From assembly GCA_002345575.1 (NCBI GenBank), contig DDVX01000017.1:124001-188000 (forward strand): a DNA stretch of 64,000 nucleotides, given 5' to 3'. This DNA is from Stutzerimonas stutzeri. GTDB lineage: Bacteria > Pseudomonadota > Gammaproteobacteria > Pseudomonadales > Pseudomonadaceae. Shown piece by piece: positions 24,577 through 35,000 of this stretch (position 1 is the stretch's first letter; each line of letters begins with the position of its first letter). Both the position numbers and the translations under genes were made by a program. Under the pieces are notes generated by a model. That model was not told the DNA's origin. It worked only from the letters and a program-made list of their open reading frames with translations, and ran no database searches.

Positions 24577-26085
24577 ATGAAAGCATCGCTAGTCCTGAAG
24601 ATGGGCCAGCAGCTGACGATGACACCCCAGCTGCAACAAGCCATACGACTGCTCCAGCTCTCGACCCTTGACCTCCAACAGGAGATCCAGGAGGCGCTGG
24701 ACTCAAATCCCATGCTCGAACGCGAAGAAGACGGGGAAGACTTCGATAATCCAGATCCGATGGCCGAGTCCCTCGAGCAGAAAGCCGAGAGCATCCCCAC
24801 TGAGAACGGCAGCACGGACAGCCAGCACGAAGAATCCATCAACACGGTAGAGAATTTCGAAGAAGGTGATTGGGGCGAGCGCATTCCCAACGAGCTGCCG
24901 GTAGACACTGCCTGGGAAGACATCTACCAGACCAGCGCCAGCAGCCTGCCTAGCAATGATGACGATGAGTGGGACTTCACCAGCCGCACTTCATCAGGCG
25001 AGAGCCTGCAGTCACACCTGCTCTGGCAGCTCAACCTGGCCCCCATGAGCGACACGGACCGGCTCATCGCCAGCACTCTGATCGACTGCATCAACCCCCA
25101 GGGTTATCTGGATGAAAGCCTTGAAGAAGTGCTGGAGTCCTTCGACCCCGAGCTGGAAATCGAACTCGACGAGATAGAAGTGGTACTGCGCCGCATCCAG
25201 CAATTCGAGCCCGCCGGCATCGGCGCACGCGATTTGCGCGAGTGCCTGCTTCTGCAATTGCGCCAACTGCCCGAAGAAACCGCCTGGTTGAGCGAAGCCA
25301 CACGCCTTGTCAGCGATTACCTGGAAATCCTCGGCAGCCGCGACTACAGCCTGCTGATGCGGCGCATGAAGCTCAAAGAGGACGAACTGCGCCAGATCGT
25401 TGACCTGATTCAATCACTCAACCCGCGCCCCGGCTCGCAGATCGAAACGAGCGAACCTGAATACATCGTTCCCGACGTGATCGTGCGCAAGGATAACAAC
25501 CGCTGGCTGGTCGAACTCAACCAGGACGCGATGCCACGCCTACGGGTTAACGCTCAGTACGCCGGCTTCGTCAAACGCGCCGACTCCAGCGCGGACAACA
25601 CCTTCATGCGCAACCAACTGCAGGAAGCACGCTGGTTCATCAAAAGCCTACTCAGCCGCAACGAAACCCTGATGAAGGTCGCCACCCAGATCGTCGAGCA
25701 TCAGCGCGGCTTTCTGGAACACGGCGACGAGGCGATGAAACCGCTGGTCCTGCACGACATTGCCGAAGTGGTCGGCATGCATGAATCGACCATTTCCCGT
25801 GTCACTACCCAGAAGTACATGCATACACCGCGCGGCATCTACGAGCTGAAGTACTTTTTCTCGAGCCACGTCAGCACAGCCGAAGGAGGCGAATGCTCAT
25901 CCACGGCAATTCGCGCCATAATCAAGAAGCTGGTGGCGGCGGAAAACCCCAAAAAGCCATTGAGTGACAGCAAGATCGCTGGTCTACTTGAAGAGCAGGG
26001 CATTCAGGTGGCACGTCGCACCGTCGCCAAGTACCGGGAATCCCTGGGAATTGCGCCCTCCAGCGAGCGCAAGCGATTGTTGTAA
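24577..26085 (+). CDS. rpoN: RpoN, sigma-54 factor
   Basis: A 502-residue sigma factor for enhancer-dependent genes (nitrogen, flagella and others). Region I is Gln/Leu-rich (LVLKMGQQLTMTPQLQQAIR), region II acidic (about 48-115), then the core-binding domain, a helix-turn-helix (HESTISRVTTQKYM) and the C-terminal RpoN box ARRTVAKYRE at 479-488, which reads the -24 element. All parts are intact. It leads the rpoN-hpf-ptsN-rapZ-ptsO cluster; a structured leader precedes it. Confidence 0.97.
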   Translation: MKASLVLKMGQQLTMTPQLQQAIRLLQLSTLDLQQEIQEALDSNPMLEREEDGEDFDNPDPMAESLEQKAESIPTENGSTDSQHEESINTVENFEEGDWGERIPNELPVDTAWEDIYQTSASSLPSNDDDEWDFTSRTSSGESLQSHLLWQLNLAPMSDTDRLIASTLIDCINPQGYLDESLEEVLESFDPELEIELDEIEVVLRRIQQFEPAGIGARDLRECLLLQLRQLPEETAWLSEATRLVSDYLEILGSRDYSLLMRRMKLKEDELRQIVDLIQSLNPRPGSQIETSEPEYIVPDVIVRKDNNRWLVELNQDAMPRLRVNAQYAGFVKRADSSADNTFMRNQLQEARWFIKSLLSRNETLMKVATQIVEHQRGFLEHGDEAMKPLVLHDIAEVVGMHESTISRVTTQKYMHTPRGIYELKYFFSSHVSTAEGGECSSTAIRAIIKKLVAAENPKKPLSDSKIAGLLEEQGIQVARRTVAKYRESLGIAPSSERKRLL

Positions 26086-26181
26086 TGCCAGCCTGTAGCA
26101 ATACCGGACATGCTGGCCGATTTCTTCCGGGGATGGGCCTCAGGGCTCGTTCATTCGCATGAGGCAAAGAGGAGAAGCAGT

Positions 26182-26490
26182 ATGCAAGTCAAGATCACTG
26201 GCCTTCATCTGGAAGTAACCGAAGCACTGCGCGACTACATCGAGGAGAAACTCGAGCGTCTGGAAAGGCACTTCGACCGCATCATCGATATTCAGGTCAC
26301 CCTGCAAGTCGAAAAACTGAAGCAAAAAGCCGAAGCCACCATGCATATTGCCGGCCGAGAAGTGATCGCCAATGCCGAACATGAAGACATGTATGCTGCG
26401 ATAGACCTGCTCGCCGACAAGCTCGACCGTCAGCTGATCAAGCACAAAGAAAAACAACTCGACCATACTCAAGGTACCGTGGCTCGCTGA
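26182..26490 (+). CDS. hpf: HPF, ribosome hibernation promoting factor
   Basis: A 102-residue short-form HPF (S30AE) protein starting MQVKITGLHLEVTEALRDYI. It binds the small ribosomal subunit in resting cells and promotes dimerisation. I chose the ATG at 26182, which has an AGGAG-like site (AGAGGAGAAG); the frame is open 24 codons further up without a ribosome site. It is four bases before ptsN. Confidence 0.93.
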   Translation: MQVKITGLHLEVTEALRDYIEEKLERLERHFDRIIDIQVTLQVEKLKQKAEATMHIAGREVIANAEHEDMYAAIDLLADKLDRQLIKHKEKQLDHTQGTVAR

Positions 26491-26493
26491 CCC

Positions 26494-26958
26494 ATGATCC
26501 GACTCGAAAACATACTTACCCCCGGGCGTTCACTTGTGAACGTGCCGGGCGGTAGCAAAAAACGCGTCCTGGAGCAGATCGCCAAGGTGATCGGCCAGGA
26601 TCTCCCCGAATTAGACACCCAGACCATTTTCGAAAGCTTCGTCGCGCGCGAAAAGCTGGGCTCCACCGGCTTCGGCAATGGCATCGCAATCCCGCACTGC
26701 CGGATGCCCGGTTGCAAGACGCCGCTCAGCGCGGTTCTGCGGCTCGACGCACCGGTGGACTTCGATGCTATCGATGGTGCCCCGGTTGATCTGCTGTTCG
26801 TGCTGCTAGTACCGGAAGCGGCGACCGACGAGCATCTCGAACTGCTTCGCCAGATTGCCAGCATGTTGGACCAGGAAGATATCCGTGACCGGCTGCGCAA
26901 CGTTAAAACGGACCAGGAGCTGTATCAGGAAGTGGTCGATATCCAACACGGCCACTAA
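26494..26958 (+). CDS. ptsN: PtsN, EIIA-Ntr
   Basis: A 154-residue regulatory EIIA of the nitrogen phosphotransferase system. The phospho-acceptor is H68 in GIAIPHCRMP. It takes phosphate from NPr (PtsO, encoded nearby) and PtsP (not in this window) and modulates potassium, carbon and nitrogen physiology. It follows hpf by three bases and precedes rapZ by 132 bases. Confidence 0.94.
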   Translation: MIRLENILTPGRSLVNVPGGSKKRVLEQIAKVIGQDLPELDTQTIFESFVAREKLGSTGFGNGIAIPHCRMPGCKTPLSAVLRLDAPVDFDAIDGAPVDLLFVLLVPEAATDEHLELLRQIASMLDQEDIRDRLRNVKTDQELYQEVVDIQHGH

Positions 26959-27090
26959 AAGGCCGAGTGTGCCCGCCAACAGGAAGCGAGACGTGTCCGC
27001 AGTCAATCCTTCACGCACTCCGCGCCCCTGCTGCATGCAGCAGGGTTCACAACGCCGCCCGCTATTGCCATTGCCGGTTAGCTTGATCCC
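26959..27090 (+). other. ptsN-rapZ intergenic region with 20-base palindrome
   Basis: CCCTGCTGCATGCAGCAGGG at 27026-27045 is a perfect 20-base palindrome, 45 bases before the rapZ ATG. There is no T-run after it. No strong ribosome site is visible before rapZ. Confidence 0.6.
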
Positions 27091-27948
27091 ATGCGCCTGA
27101 TCATTGTCAGTGGTCGCTCCGGATCGGGCAAAAGCACCGCGCTCGATGTTCTCGAAGACAGTGGTTTCTATTGCATAGATAACCTGCCTGCAGGGCTGCT
27201 GCCGGATCTGGCTGAAAAGGCTCTGCTGCATACCGAGCTGCTGCAGCCTTTGGTGGCGGTCTCTATCGACGCACGCAACCTACCGAGTCAGCTCAAGCGT
27301 TTCCCCGAGCTGCTCGAAGAGGCTCGCGCCCGGCATATTCAATGTGACGTGCTCTACCTGGACGCCGCTGACGAGACGCTGCTCAAGCGGTTCTCGGAAA
27401 CACGTCGACGACACCCACTGACCAATGAAAATCGCTCCCTGGCCGAAGCCATACGCGATGAAGAAGAGCTGCTGGCGCCGATCATCGATCAGGCCGACCT
27501 GAAAATCGACACGACCAACCTCAATCTTTATCAGCTGCGCGACTCGCTGAAACTACGCCTGCTGAACAAGCCCGAGCCCGGGACGGCGTTTCTATTTGAG
27601 TCTTTCGGATTCAAGCGGGGCATGCCTGTAGATGCCGACCTGGTCTTTGATATCCGCTGTCTACCCAATCCCTATTGGAGAGCCGAATTGCGCGACTTTT
27701 CGGGCCTGGATCAACCCGTCATCGACTATTTGGCCACCCAGAACGATGTAGAGGAAATGTTTCAGGACATCTTCGGCTATCTGAGCAAGTGGCTCCCCCG
27801 CTTCGCCGCCAGCAACCGCGCCTACGTCACGGTAGCCATTGGCTGCACCGGCGGACACCACCGCTCAGTCTACCTAGCCGAACGGCTCTGCAACGCTCTA
27901 CGCGAGCCCCTGAAGAACGTCCAGGTCCGCCATCGCGACTTGGTCTAG
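27091..27948 (+). CDS. rapZ: RapZ, RNase adaptor / nucleotide-binding protein
   Basis: A 285-residue protein with an N-terminal P-loop GRSGSGKS at 8-15 and a C-terminal domain (CTGGHHRSVYLAERL). In Escherichia coli it directs small RNA GlmZ to RNase E and so controls glucosamine-6-phosphate synthesis; in pseudomonads the sRNA partner is not known to me. The start codon has no clear ribosome site but matches the homologous N-terminus MRLIIVSGRSGSGKSTAL. The stop is eight bases from ptsO. Confidence 0.92.
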   Translation: MRLIIVSGRSGSGKSTALDVLEDSGFYCIDNLPAGLLPDLAEKALLHTELLQPLVAVSIDARNLPSQLKRFPELLEEARARHIQCDVLYLDAADETLLKRFSETRRRHPLTNENRSLAEAIRDEEELLAPIIDQADLKIDTTNLNLYQLRDSLKLRLLNKPEPGTAFLFESFGFKRGMPVDADLVFDIRCLPNPYWRAELRDFSGLDQPVIDYLATQNDVEEMFQDIFGYLSKWLPRFAASNRAYVTVAIGCTGGHHRSVYLAERLCNALREPLKNVQVRHRDLV

Positions 27949-27956
27949 GACCCTCC

Positions 27957-28229
27957 ATGCCTTCCTGCGAAATCACTATCATCAACAAGCTGGGTCTACA
28001 TGCCCGCGCAGCCGCCAAATTCGTTGGGGTGGCCAACCAATTTCCCTGCGATATTCGCGTCGGCCATGAACCCAGCAGCCTGATCAACGGCAAAAGCATC
28101 ATGGCTGTGATGATGCTCGCCGCCAGCAAGGGCACCATCCTGCACCTGCAGGCCGAAGGCGAGCAGGAAGAAGAGGCGCTCAAAGCTCTGGTGGCGCTGA
28201 TCGAAAACTATTTCGAGGAGGGGGAATAA
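27957..28229 (+). CDS. ptsO: PtsO, NPr phosphocarrier
   Basis: A 90-residue HPr-like protein. The phospho-acceptor is H15 in NKLGLHARAAAKF; the regulatory serine region reads LINGKSIMAVMML. It relays phosphate from PtsP to PtsN. The ATG at 27957 follows rapZ directly; longer frames upstream lie inside rapZ and are not coding. Length is typical. Confidence 0.93.
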   Translation: MPSCEITIINKLGLHARAAAKFVGVANQFPCDIRVGHEPSSLINGKSIMAVMMLAASKGTILHLQAEGEQEEEALKALVALIENYFEEGE

Positions 28230-28285
28230 GCGATAAGGAGTCTTCAGGTGCGCAAGCCCCTTAGTCAGATTTCGGCTGTACTCAT

Positions 28286-28322
28286 CTGCTCGTCGGGCCG
28301 CTGAAACAGACCCGACGAGCAG
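28286..28322. terminator. Convergent terminator candidate, ptsO / pmbA
   Basis: CTGCTCGTCGGG and CCCGACGAGCAG form a 12-base perfect stem with a 13-base loop, between the convergent genes. No clear T-run on either side. Confidence 0.55.
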
Positions 28323-28365
28323 CGCACTTTAGTTCTGCCTCAGCGTTTTATCGTTTTGCTGCCTC

Positions 28366-29712
28366 TTACTGCCCCGCCACCTTCATCCGCTCGATCAGCA
28401 CCGAACCGGTGTGAATGCTGCTGCGGGTCTCGATATCACAGCCCACCGCAACAATCTGCCGGAACATATCGCGAAGGTTGCCGGCGATAGTCACCTCTTG
28501 GACCGGGAACTGGATCTCGCCATTCTCCACCCAGAAACCGCCGGCACCACGTGAGTAGTCGCCGGTCACCAGGTTCAGCCCCTGCCCCATCAGTTCCGTA
28601 ACCAGCAAACCACGGCCCATGCGGCGAATTAGGCCTGCCTGGTCCTCATCACCGTGGCTGACGAACAGGTTGTGCACGCCACCAGCGTTGGCGGTGCTGG
28701 GCATACCCAGCTTGCGACCGGAGTAAGTACTCAGAACGTAAGAAACCAGCTTGCCGTTCTCCACGAAAGGCTTGGCATAAGTTGCCAGACCATCGCCGTC
28801 ATAAGCTGCACTGGCCAATCCACGCAGCAGATGCGGGCGCTCATCCAGGCTCAGCCATTCGGGAAACAGCGTCTGGCCCAACGCACCTTCCAGGTAGGAT
28901 GATTTGCGATACAGATTGCTGCCGGAAATCGCCGCAAAAAAATGTCCGAAAAGACCGGTCGCCAGCTCCGAGGAAAACAGCACCGGCACATCGCAGGTCG
29001 GCACGGGACGGGCGCCAAGGCGGCGCACGGCACGCTCGGCAGCACGCCGGCCAATCACCTCCGGAGCTGCCAGCTCACTGGCGATGCGGCTGATGTCGTA
29101 GTGATAATCACGCTGCATTTGCCCTTCGGCTTCGGCGATCATTACGCAACTCAAGCTGTGCCGACTGCTGCTATACGCGCCAATAAAGCCGTTGCTGTTG
29201 CCGTAGCCACGACAACCCCGGTGGGTACTCAGCGTGGTTCCGTCGGCATTGAGGATGCGCTTGTCGGCGGCAAAGGCGGCAGCCTCGCAGCTGAGCGCAA
29301 GCTCCACGGCCTCGTCCGGCGAAATATCCCAAGGATGGTAAAGGTCCAGGTCAACAACCTCGGTTGCCATCAAAGCGGCATCAGGAAGCCCGGCGAACTC
29401 GTCCTCCGAGGCGTGCCTGGCGATTGCCAGCGCTGCCGCCACGGTCTCCCGAACCGCGTCTTCGCCAGTGCCAGTGGTACTGGCAGATCCCTTGCGCTGG
29501 CCAACATAAAGCGTGATACCGAAGCCCTGATCACGATTGAACTCAACGGTTTCGACTTCGCGCTGGCGCACGCTCGTTGACAGTCCCTGCTCCATCGAGA
29601 CGGATACTTCGCAAGCGCTGGCGCCCTGCCGGCTCGCCTCCTCGATGATGCGCGCAACCTGTTCGCGTAACCCCGGCAACGCCTGTGGACCGATCCCCTC
29701 AACTTCACTCAT
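28366..29712 (-). CDS. pmbA: PmbA (TldE), TldD partner protein
   Basis: A 448-residue member of the TldD/PmbA family that forms a heterodimer with TldD, a metalloprotease that matures peptide antibiotics and antitoxins and acts on unfolded peptides. It lacks the HExxxH metal site, as expected for the PmbA subunit. The N-terminus LREQVARIIEEASRQGASAC is followed by the EQGLSTSVRQREVETVEF strand region. The ATG at 29712 (MSEVEG) is preferred over one four codons upstream. tldD lies beyond darP on the same strand. Confidence 0.93.
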   Translation of the reverse strand: MSEVEGIGPQALPGLREQVARIIEEASRQGASACEVSVSMEQGLSTSVRQREVETVEFNRDQGFGITLYVGQRKGSASTTGTGEDAVRETVAAALAIARHASEDEFAGLPDAALMATEVVDLDLYHPWDISPDEAVELALSCEAAAFAADKRILNADGTTLSTHRGCRGYGNSNGFIGAYSSSRHSLSCVMIAEAEGQMQRDYHYDISRIASELAAPEVIGRRAAERAVRRLGARPVPTCDVPVLFSSELATGLFGHFFAAISGSNLYRKSSYLEGALGQTLFPEWLSLDERPHLLRGLASAAYDGDGLATYAKPFVENGKLVSYVLSTYSGRKLGMPSTANAGGVHNLFVSHGDEDQAGLIRRMGRGLLVTELMGQGLNLVTGDYSRGAGGFWVENGEIQFPVQEVTIAGNLRDMFRQIVAVGCDIETRSSIHTGSVLIERMKVAGQ

Positions 29713-29818
29713 AAAACACTCCACACCACTGATTCGTTCTAGGCGCAGCCTGCAGAGCCGACTGCGCCCGCATCAAGGCTACTGTTATCATGGCGGCATC
29801 TTCTACTGGACCTGCCCC

Positions 29819-30340
29819 ATGCCTGATATTTCCGATCTCGATGGCTTCGAGGAAAAAAGCAAAACCCAAGTCAAGCGTGAGCTACATGCGCTGCAGGACC
29901 TTGGCGCGCGCCTCACTACGCTAAAGCCCGACGTTCTCGACCGCCTGCCGTTGACCGACGCCCTGCGCAAGGCGTTGGCCGATGCGCCGAAGCACACGGC
30001 GCATATCGCGCAAAAACGCCATCTGCAATACATCGGCAAGCTCATGCGCGCCCAGGATGTCGAGGCCATAATGGCCCTGGTCGACCAGCTCGACGCCTCC
30101 ACCCGCCAGTACAACGAACGTTTCCATGCGCTGGAGCGCTGGCGCGACCGTCTGGTCACAGGAAACGACGAGACTCTCGAAGCTTTCGTCGTCGACTATC
30201 CCGAAACCGACCGCCAACACCTGCGCAGCCTGATCCGCCATGCCCAGCATGAAGCGGCTCGCAACAAGCCTCCGGCTGCCAGTCGCAAGATATTCAAATA
30301 CATCCGCGAGCTGGATGAAGCCCAGCGGGGGTTGCGTTAA
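29819..30340 (+). CDS. darP: DarP (YjgA), 50S ribosome assembly factor
   Basis: A 173-residue basic helical protein starting MPDISDLDGFEEKSKTQVKR. The family hallmarks RELHALQDLGARL, the AHIAQKRHLQYIGKLMR motif and the tail KIFKYIRELDE are present. It binds late 50S precursors. The start at 29819 follows TGCCCC and has no perfect ribosome site, but longer frames run into the pmbA promoter and are unlikely. It sits between pmbA and tldD in opposite orientation. Confidence 0.9.
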   Translation: MPDISDLDGFEEKSKTQVKRELHALQDLGARLTTLKPDVLDRLPLTDALRKALADAPKHTAHIAQKRHLQYIGKLMRAQDVEAIMALVDQLDASTRQYNERFHALERWRDRLVTGNDETLEAFVVDYPETDRQHLRSLIRHAQHEAARNKPPAASRKIFKYIRELDEAQRGLR

Positions 30341-30359
30341 ATCGTAAAATCGACCGAAG

Positions 30360-30416
30360 CGCTGAAGGTTTGGTCTTGGACGTTAAGCCGCCTTCATAGG
30401 CCTTTAGCCTTCAGCG
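30360..30416. terminator. Weak convergent terminator, darP / tldD
   Basis: CGCTGAAGG (30360-30368) and CCTTCAGCG (30408-30416) form a 9-base stem with a 39-base loop that contains further small repeats. No T-run; low confidence. Confidence 0.35.
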
Positions 30417-30429
30417 GCCCGGCCGGTAT

Positions 30430-31872
30430 TCAACTTCCCGTTCCGCCGACGGTAATCCCATCGATCTTCAGCGTTGGCTGCCCGACTCCGACCGGCACCG
30501 ACTGGCCGTCCTTGCCGCAGGTGCCGACGCCGCTGTCCAGCTCCAGGTCGGTGCCGACCATCGACACCTTGTTCATCACCTCAGGGCCATTGCCGATCAG
30601 AGTCGCACCCTTCACTGGTGCAGTAATCTTGCCGTCTTCGATGAGGTAGGCCTCGCTGGTGGAGAAGACGAACTTGCCGCTGGTGATGTCCACTTGGCCA
30701 CCGCCGAGGCTGGCGCAATAGATGCCCTTCTTCACCGAACGGATTATTTCCTCCGGATCGCTCTCACCGGCGAGCATGTAGGTATTGGTCATGCGCGGCA
30801 TCGGCAGATGAGCATAGGACTGGCGGCGACCATTGCCGGTCGGCGCTACTCCCATCAGTCGCGCGTTGAGCTTGTCCTGAATATAACCCTTGAGAATGCC
30901 GTTCTCTATCAGCGTCGTGCACTGCGTTGGCGTGCCCTCGTCATCGACACTAAGCGAGCCTCGGCGCCCGGCCAAGGTGCCGTCGTCGACGATGGTGCAT
31001 AGCGACGAAGCGACCTGCTGGCCGATACGTCCGCTGTAGGCCGAGCTGCCTTTACGGTTGAAGTCACCTTCCAGGCCATGGCCGACCGCTTCATGTAGCA
31101 ACACCCCCGACCAGCCCGGTCCCAATACCACCGGCAGGGTACCAGCCGGCGCCGCCACGGCCTCCAGATTCACCAGCGCCTGGCGTAGCGCTTCGCGGGC
31201 ATAGTCCATGGCGCGGTCTTCGCTGAGGAAATATTCGTAGCCGCTGCGCCCACCGCCGCCCTGCCCGCCACGCTCACGACGACCGTTCTGCTCGACTATG
31301 ACGCTGACATTGAAGCGCACCAGCGGGCGTATGTCGGCTGCCATGGCACCGTCCAGCCCAGCCACCAGAACATGCTCCCAGACGCCGGCCAGGCTCACCG
31401 TGACCTGCTTGATACGAGGGTCCAGGGCGCGCGTGGCAACGTCGATCCGCTTGAGCAGCTCAACCTTTTCCGCGCGGCCCATACCATCCAGCGGATTGTC
31501 ACGACCATAGAGCGGCGCGAAGGCAGCCTTCGACAACACCTCAACACTTGCCTGACGACCACCGCGGGCAATCGAGCGTGCCGCAATCGCCGCCTCGCGC
31601 AAGGCATCAGCGGTGATCGCGTTGCTGTAGGCGAAACCGGTCTTTTCTCCGGAAAGCGCCCGCACGCCGACGCCCTGCTCGATATGGAAACCGCCTTCCT
31701 TGACGATGCCGTCCTCCAGCACCCAGGTCTCACTCACCTGATCCTGAAAATACAGATCTGCCGCATCGATGCCGGGGCCGGCCAACTCTCCGAGCAGTCC
31801 CGGCAGATCATCGAGGGTCAGTCCACCCGGTGTCAGCAGGCGCTCGGCGACAGGTAACAGCAGTTCACTCAT
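30430..31872 (-). CDS. tldD: TldD metalloprotease
   Basis: A 480-residue zinc protease that works with PmbA. The metal site is HEAVGHGLEGDF with H260, E261 and H265 (HExxxH). The C-terminus, VGVGQPTLKIDGITVGGTGS, is typical. The ATG at 31872 (MSELLLPVAERLL) is supported by the homologous N-terminus; 28 upstream codons are open but unlikely. A 153-base gap separates it from yhdP. Confidence 0.94.
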   Translation of the reverse strand: MSELLLPVAERLLTPGGLTLDDLPGLLGELAGPGIDAADLYFQDQVSETWVLEDGIVKEGGFHIEQGVGVRALSGEKTGFAYSNAITADALREAAIAARSIARGGRQASVEVLSKAAFAPLYGRDNPLDGMGRAEKVELLKRIDVATRALDPRIKQVTVSLAGVWEHVLVAGLDGAMAADIRPLVRFNVSVIVEQNGRRERGGQGGGGRSGYEYFLSEDRAMDYAREALRQALVNLEAVAAPAGTLPVVLGPGWSGVLLHEAVGHGLEGDFNRKGSSAYSGRIGQQVASSLCTIVDDGTLAGRRGSLSVDDEGTPTQCTTLIENGILKGYIQDKLNARLMGVAPTGNGRRQSYAHLPMPRMTNTYMLAGESDPEEIIRSVKKGIYCASLGGGQVDITSGKFVFSTSEAYLIEDGKITAPVKGATLIGNGPEVMNKVSMVGTDLELDSGVGTCGKDGQSVPVGVGQPTLKIDGITVGGTGS

Positions 31873-32025
31873 ATTCACTCCAGACGGGCCGTGCGAAAAA
31901 TCGGCGGTGTGCTGCACCGGCGTGCACGGACGGCAAAGACCCTGATCCGGGTCCATGGCAAAGGCTACATGATAAGGGACATGGCCTTGAGGTCCATCCT
32001 CAAGTCACGAACGGTCTCCGCCCAG

Positions 32026-35000
32026 TCAGTTGGGCTTTTCAAAAGGCTTGTCGAAAGTGATCTTCGGTGTCTGCCAAGGCCCTTCGACCTTGTATTGAAC
32101 GCTGGCAAAACGCGCGACCCGGTCACCCAGTAGCTTGTCGACCACGAACAGCGCGCCCCCGATGGCCGGCGCACCTACGATCAAGGCAGCCAGCGGCAGG
32201 TTGTTGCTGACCGGCAGGGTTACCAGCAGTTTGGCGTCAATGCGGTCATGGATCATATCCAGCCGACCATCGAGCTCCAAATTACTTGAGGGCCCGGTCA
32301 CCGTGATCGGGCCTTGAGTCACGAAGATGCCTTCGGTTGCGACCAGCTCGCCCTTGATCCGGTCAAAGCTAAGGCCCTTGCTGAACAGGTCGGAAAAGTC
32401 CAGGCGCAGGCGCCGGCCAATGGAGTCGAAATTTAGCAGGCCGAACACCCGCAGCGCCTGGGCACTGCCATCAACCTCGCGCAGCTGGCCACTGCGCACG
32501 CTGGCATCGAGACGACCGCTCAAACGCTGCATGCCGAAGAATGCCGGCGAGCCGGGCCAACTGGCATCGGCGTCCAGATGGAAGCGCTCGCTGGTGGTCG
32601 AAGGGGCAAAGCCCCAGGCTAGCAGCACGTCGGCGAGGTTGTCGCCTTGCATCCGCCCCTTGTACCAGCTGCGAGACGTGTTCCAGCCGCCCGCGCCGGC
32701 AAGGCGTAGCCCCATCAAGTCCAGATCCAGGTCCGAGAATTCGACGCCGTCACCACGCGGACGCATCTTTAACGACCAGGCGCCCAGCAGCTGCTCGCCC
32801 TGCAGCACCTGGGCCACGGCGATATTCATGGCCGGCAGGTTCCGCGGGTCGACGCTGGCCAGGGGGTCCTGGCGTGGCACATCAGGCTGTGCCGGCTCGG
32901 ATGCCGGTAGGCGCAGGTGTGACAGCTTCAGCACAATGGGTTGCCCTTCCGCATCAGGCAGCTGGACGTCGCCGGCGACGGTTCGGCTGTCCAGCCCGAG
33001 CGACCAGGCGCTCGGCTGGCGGCGCAGGTCTAGCGTGAGGCTCTCCACCTTGGTTCCCAGCCCTTCAAAGACGCCGATATCCAGCTGCACACGCCGCAGC
33101 AAGGAGGTCGCCTGTTGGCTGTGATCGGGCGCGCTGTACTCGGCCAGCAGCGCCTGCCAATCAGCCAGGTTGACGTGCGGCAGACGGCCACGCACATGCA
33201 GACCTCGGTCGCTGCGCAAGTTCGCTGCCGCGCCCCCTAACACCAGTTCGCCACCACCGTCGTTCCAACGATTTCCGGGCGCAGTGAACGTCAGCGCAGC
33301 CAGGGAGCCGTGTTTGAGTGTGTACTGCTGTCGTTCCCCGCCCAGCGTCATGCGCAGGGTGGTATCGCGCCGCTGGTTGGCAGCCTTGCCGAAGGGCTCC
33401 GGCAGCTGAAGCGTGGTGCCCAGCAATGAGGAATCGATCTGCAGGCGGTTCTCCGTGCCGCCCAGCATCAGGCTCAGTTGGAATGGCACCTCGCCCAAAG
33501 CTGGCAATGGCTGCTCGATCTTCTGCCAGGCCTTGAGCTGCGCGACGGAGGCAATCCCACTCGCTTCGATGCGAGTGACCGGCTTGCTCTGAGTGCCGAT
33601 TGCGCTTGCCTTGCCACTAATCTGGCTGCTTAGTGCGCGCGCACTGATACGCGATGCACTGAGGCCGCGCTCGCTGTCATAGCGGAAGTCACCGCTCAGG
33701 GTATCGAGCTGCAGGTCGGCCTGGGTGATGTAAAGCGACGCATCGGCGCTGGAAAAATCCACCACCACCTTGGGCGCCTTGCCCTCTGCCAGTGGAAAAT
33801 CCAGCTTCAGCGAACCGTTCAGGGCTCCTTCGCCATGCCATCCGGAAAACAGCTCGGCAGTACCGATGGGTGCAACCTGCAATAGGGTCAATGCATCCCG
33901 CAGACTTGCCTCGACCTGCCCTTCGATGGCCAGCCGCAGCGGTTGTTCGCCCTGGCCTAGGGGAATCCGTGCCAGAACGTCGTGGACACGGCTATCGAGC
34001 ATGCGTCCATCGGCGAGACGCACGCGCAACTGGTCATCTTCGATCAGCACTTCACCGCGCCCTTCGCGCAGGGCCGGCCAGCCTGGCTGGAAGGCGAAGT
34101 CGGCGTCGCGGACCTTGAAATACAGGCTCAGGCTGCGCGCCGTGTTTTCGGCTGACTTGTTCAGCGAGCCCTGATATTGAAAATAGCCCTGTTCTACAAA
34201 GCCCTCGCGAATCGCCGCTGTCAGCCACTCGCTCAACGCCGGGTTCATCGCCGGCGAGCGGGTTGGCAGGTATTTCTCCGTGTACCGCGCATCGCCGTCG
34301 CTCAGGCCCACGCGCAGATCCATATAGTCCTCGGCCTCGGGGTCGCGCATCAGGCGGATCAGGAAATCCCCGGCAATCTGCCCTTCCTCACCCTCAACCT
34401 GCAGATAGGGCGCAACCAGCGTGAACGCCTTATCATCCAGCGTCCAGACGAGGCTGCCGCGGCTGCGCTGGTAGTCCCACGGGCGCGGGAACAGCTCTGC
34501 CAGATGCAGGCTGAAATCCTGGCTGTCAAAACGCAGCTCGCCGCCACCAAGATTGCCTCGCGCCAGGCCGCTGGCGTTACGCACTGCGGGAATCCAGTGA
34601 TAGGCCTCGATGCTCGCCTTGTCGAGGTTGGCGACGAATGCCAGGCGTTCGGCCAGTGGCGCTGCTGCACGGTAGTCGAGCTGAACATTGCGCAGAGTTC
34701 CACCGGGCGACAGCCCTGACAGATATTCGCTGGCTACATCCGGCATAGGTACCAAAGCGCGGATCAACGTGGCCAGCGGCGCGACCGGGAGCTGATCGAC
34801 CAGCAACTGCCAGTGGTCATTGGTGACATCCTGCTGCAGAACCAGTGCGGTATCGCTCCAGGGGGTTTCATCGAAGCTGAAGGCCAGGCCATCGACCTGC
34901 AGTCGGTAGCCTTCGCTAGCGCGGTCAAGATAGGCATCGAGCGTCAGCTCCTCGATCCGCACCGGCTCGGACTGCGCCCGCCCCAGCTCAAGCGCGGGCG

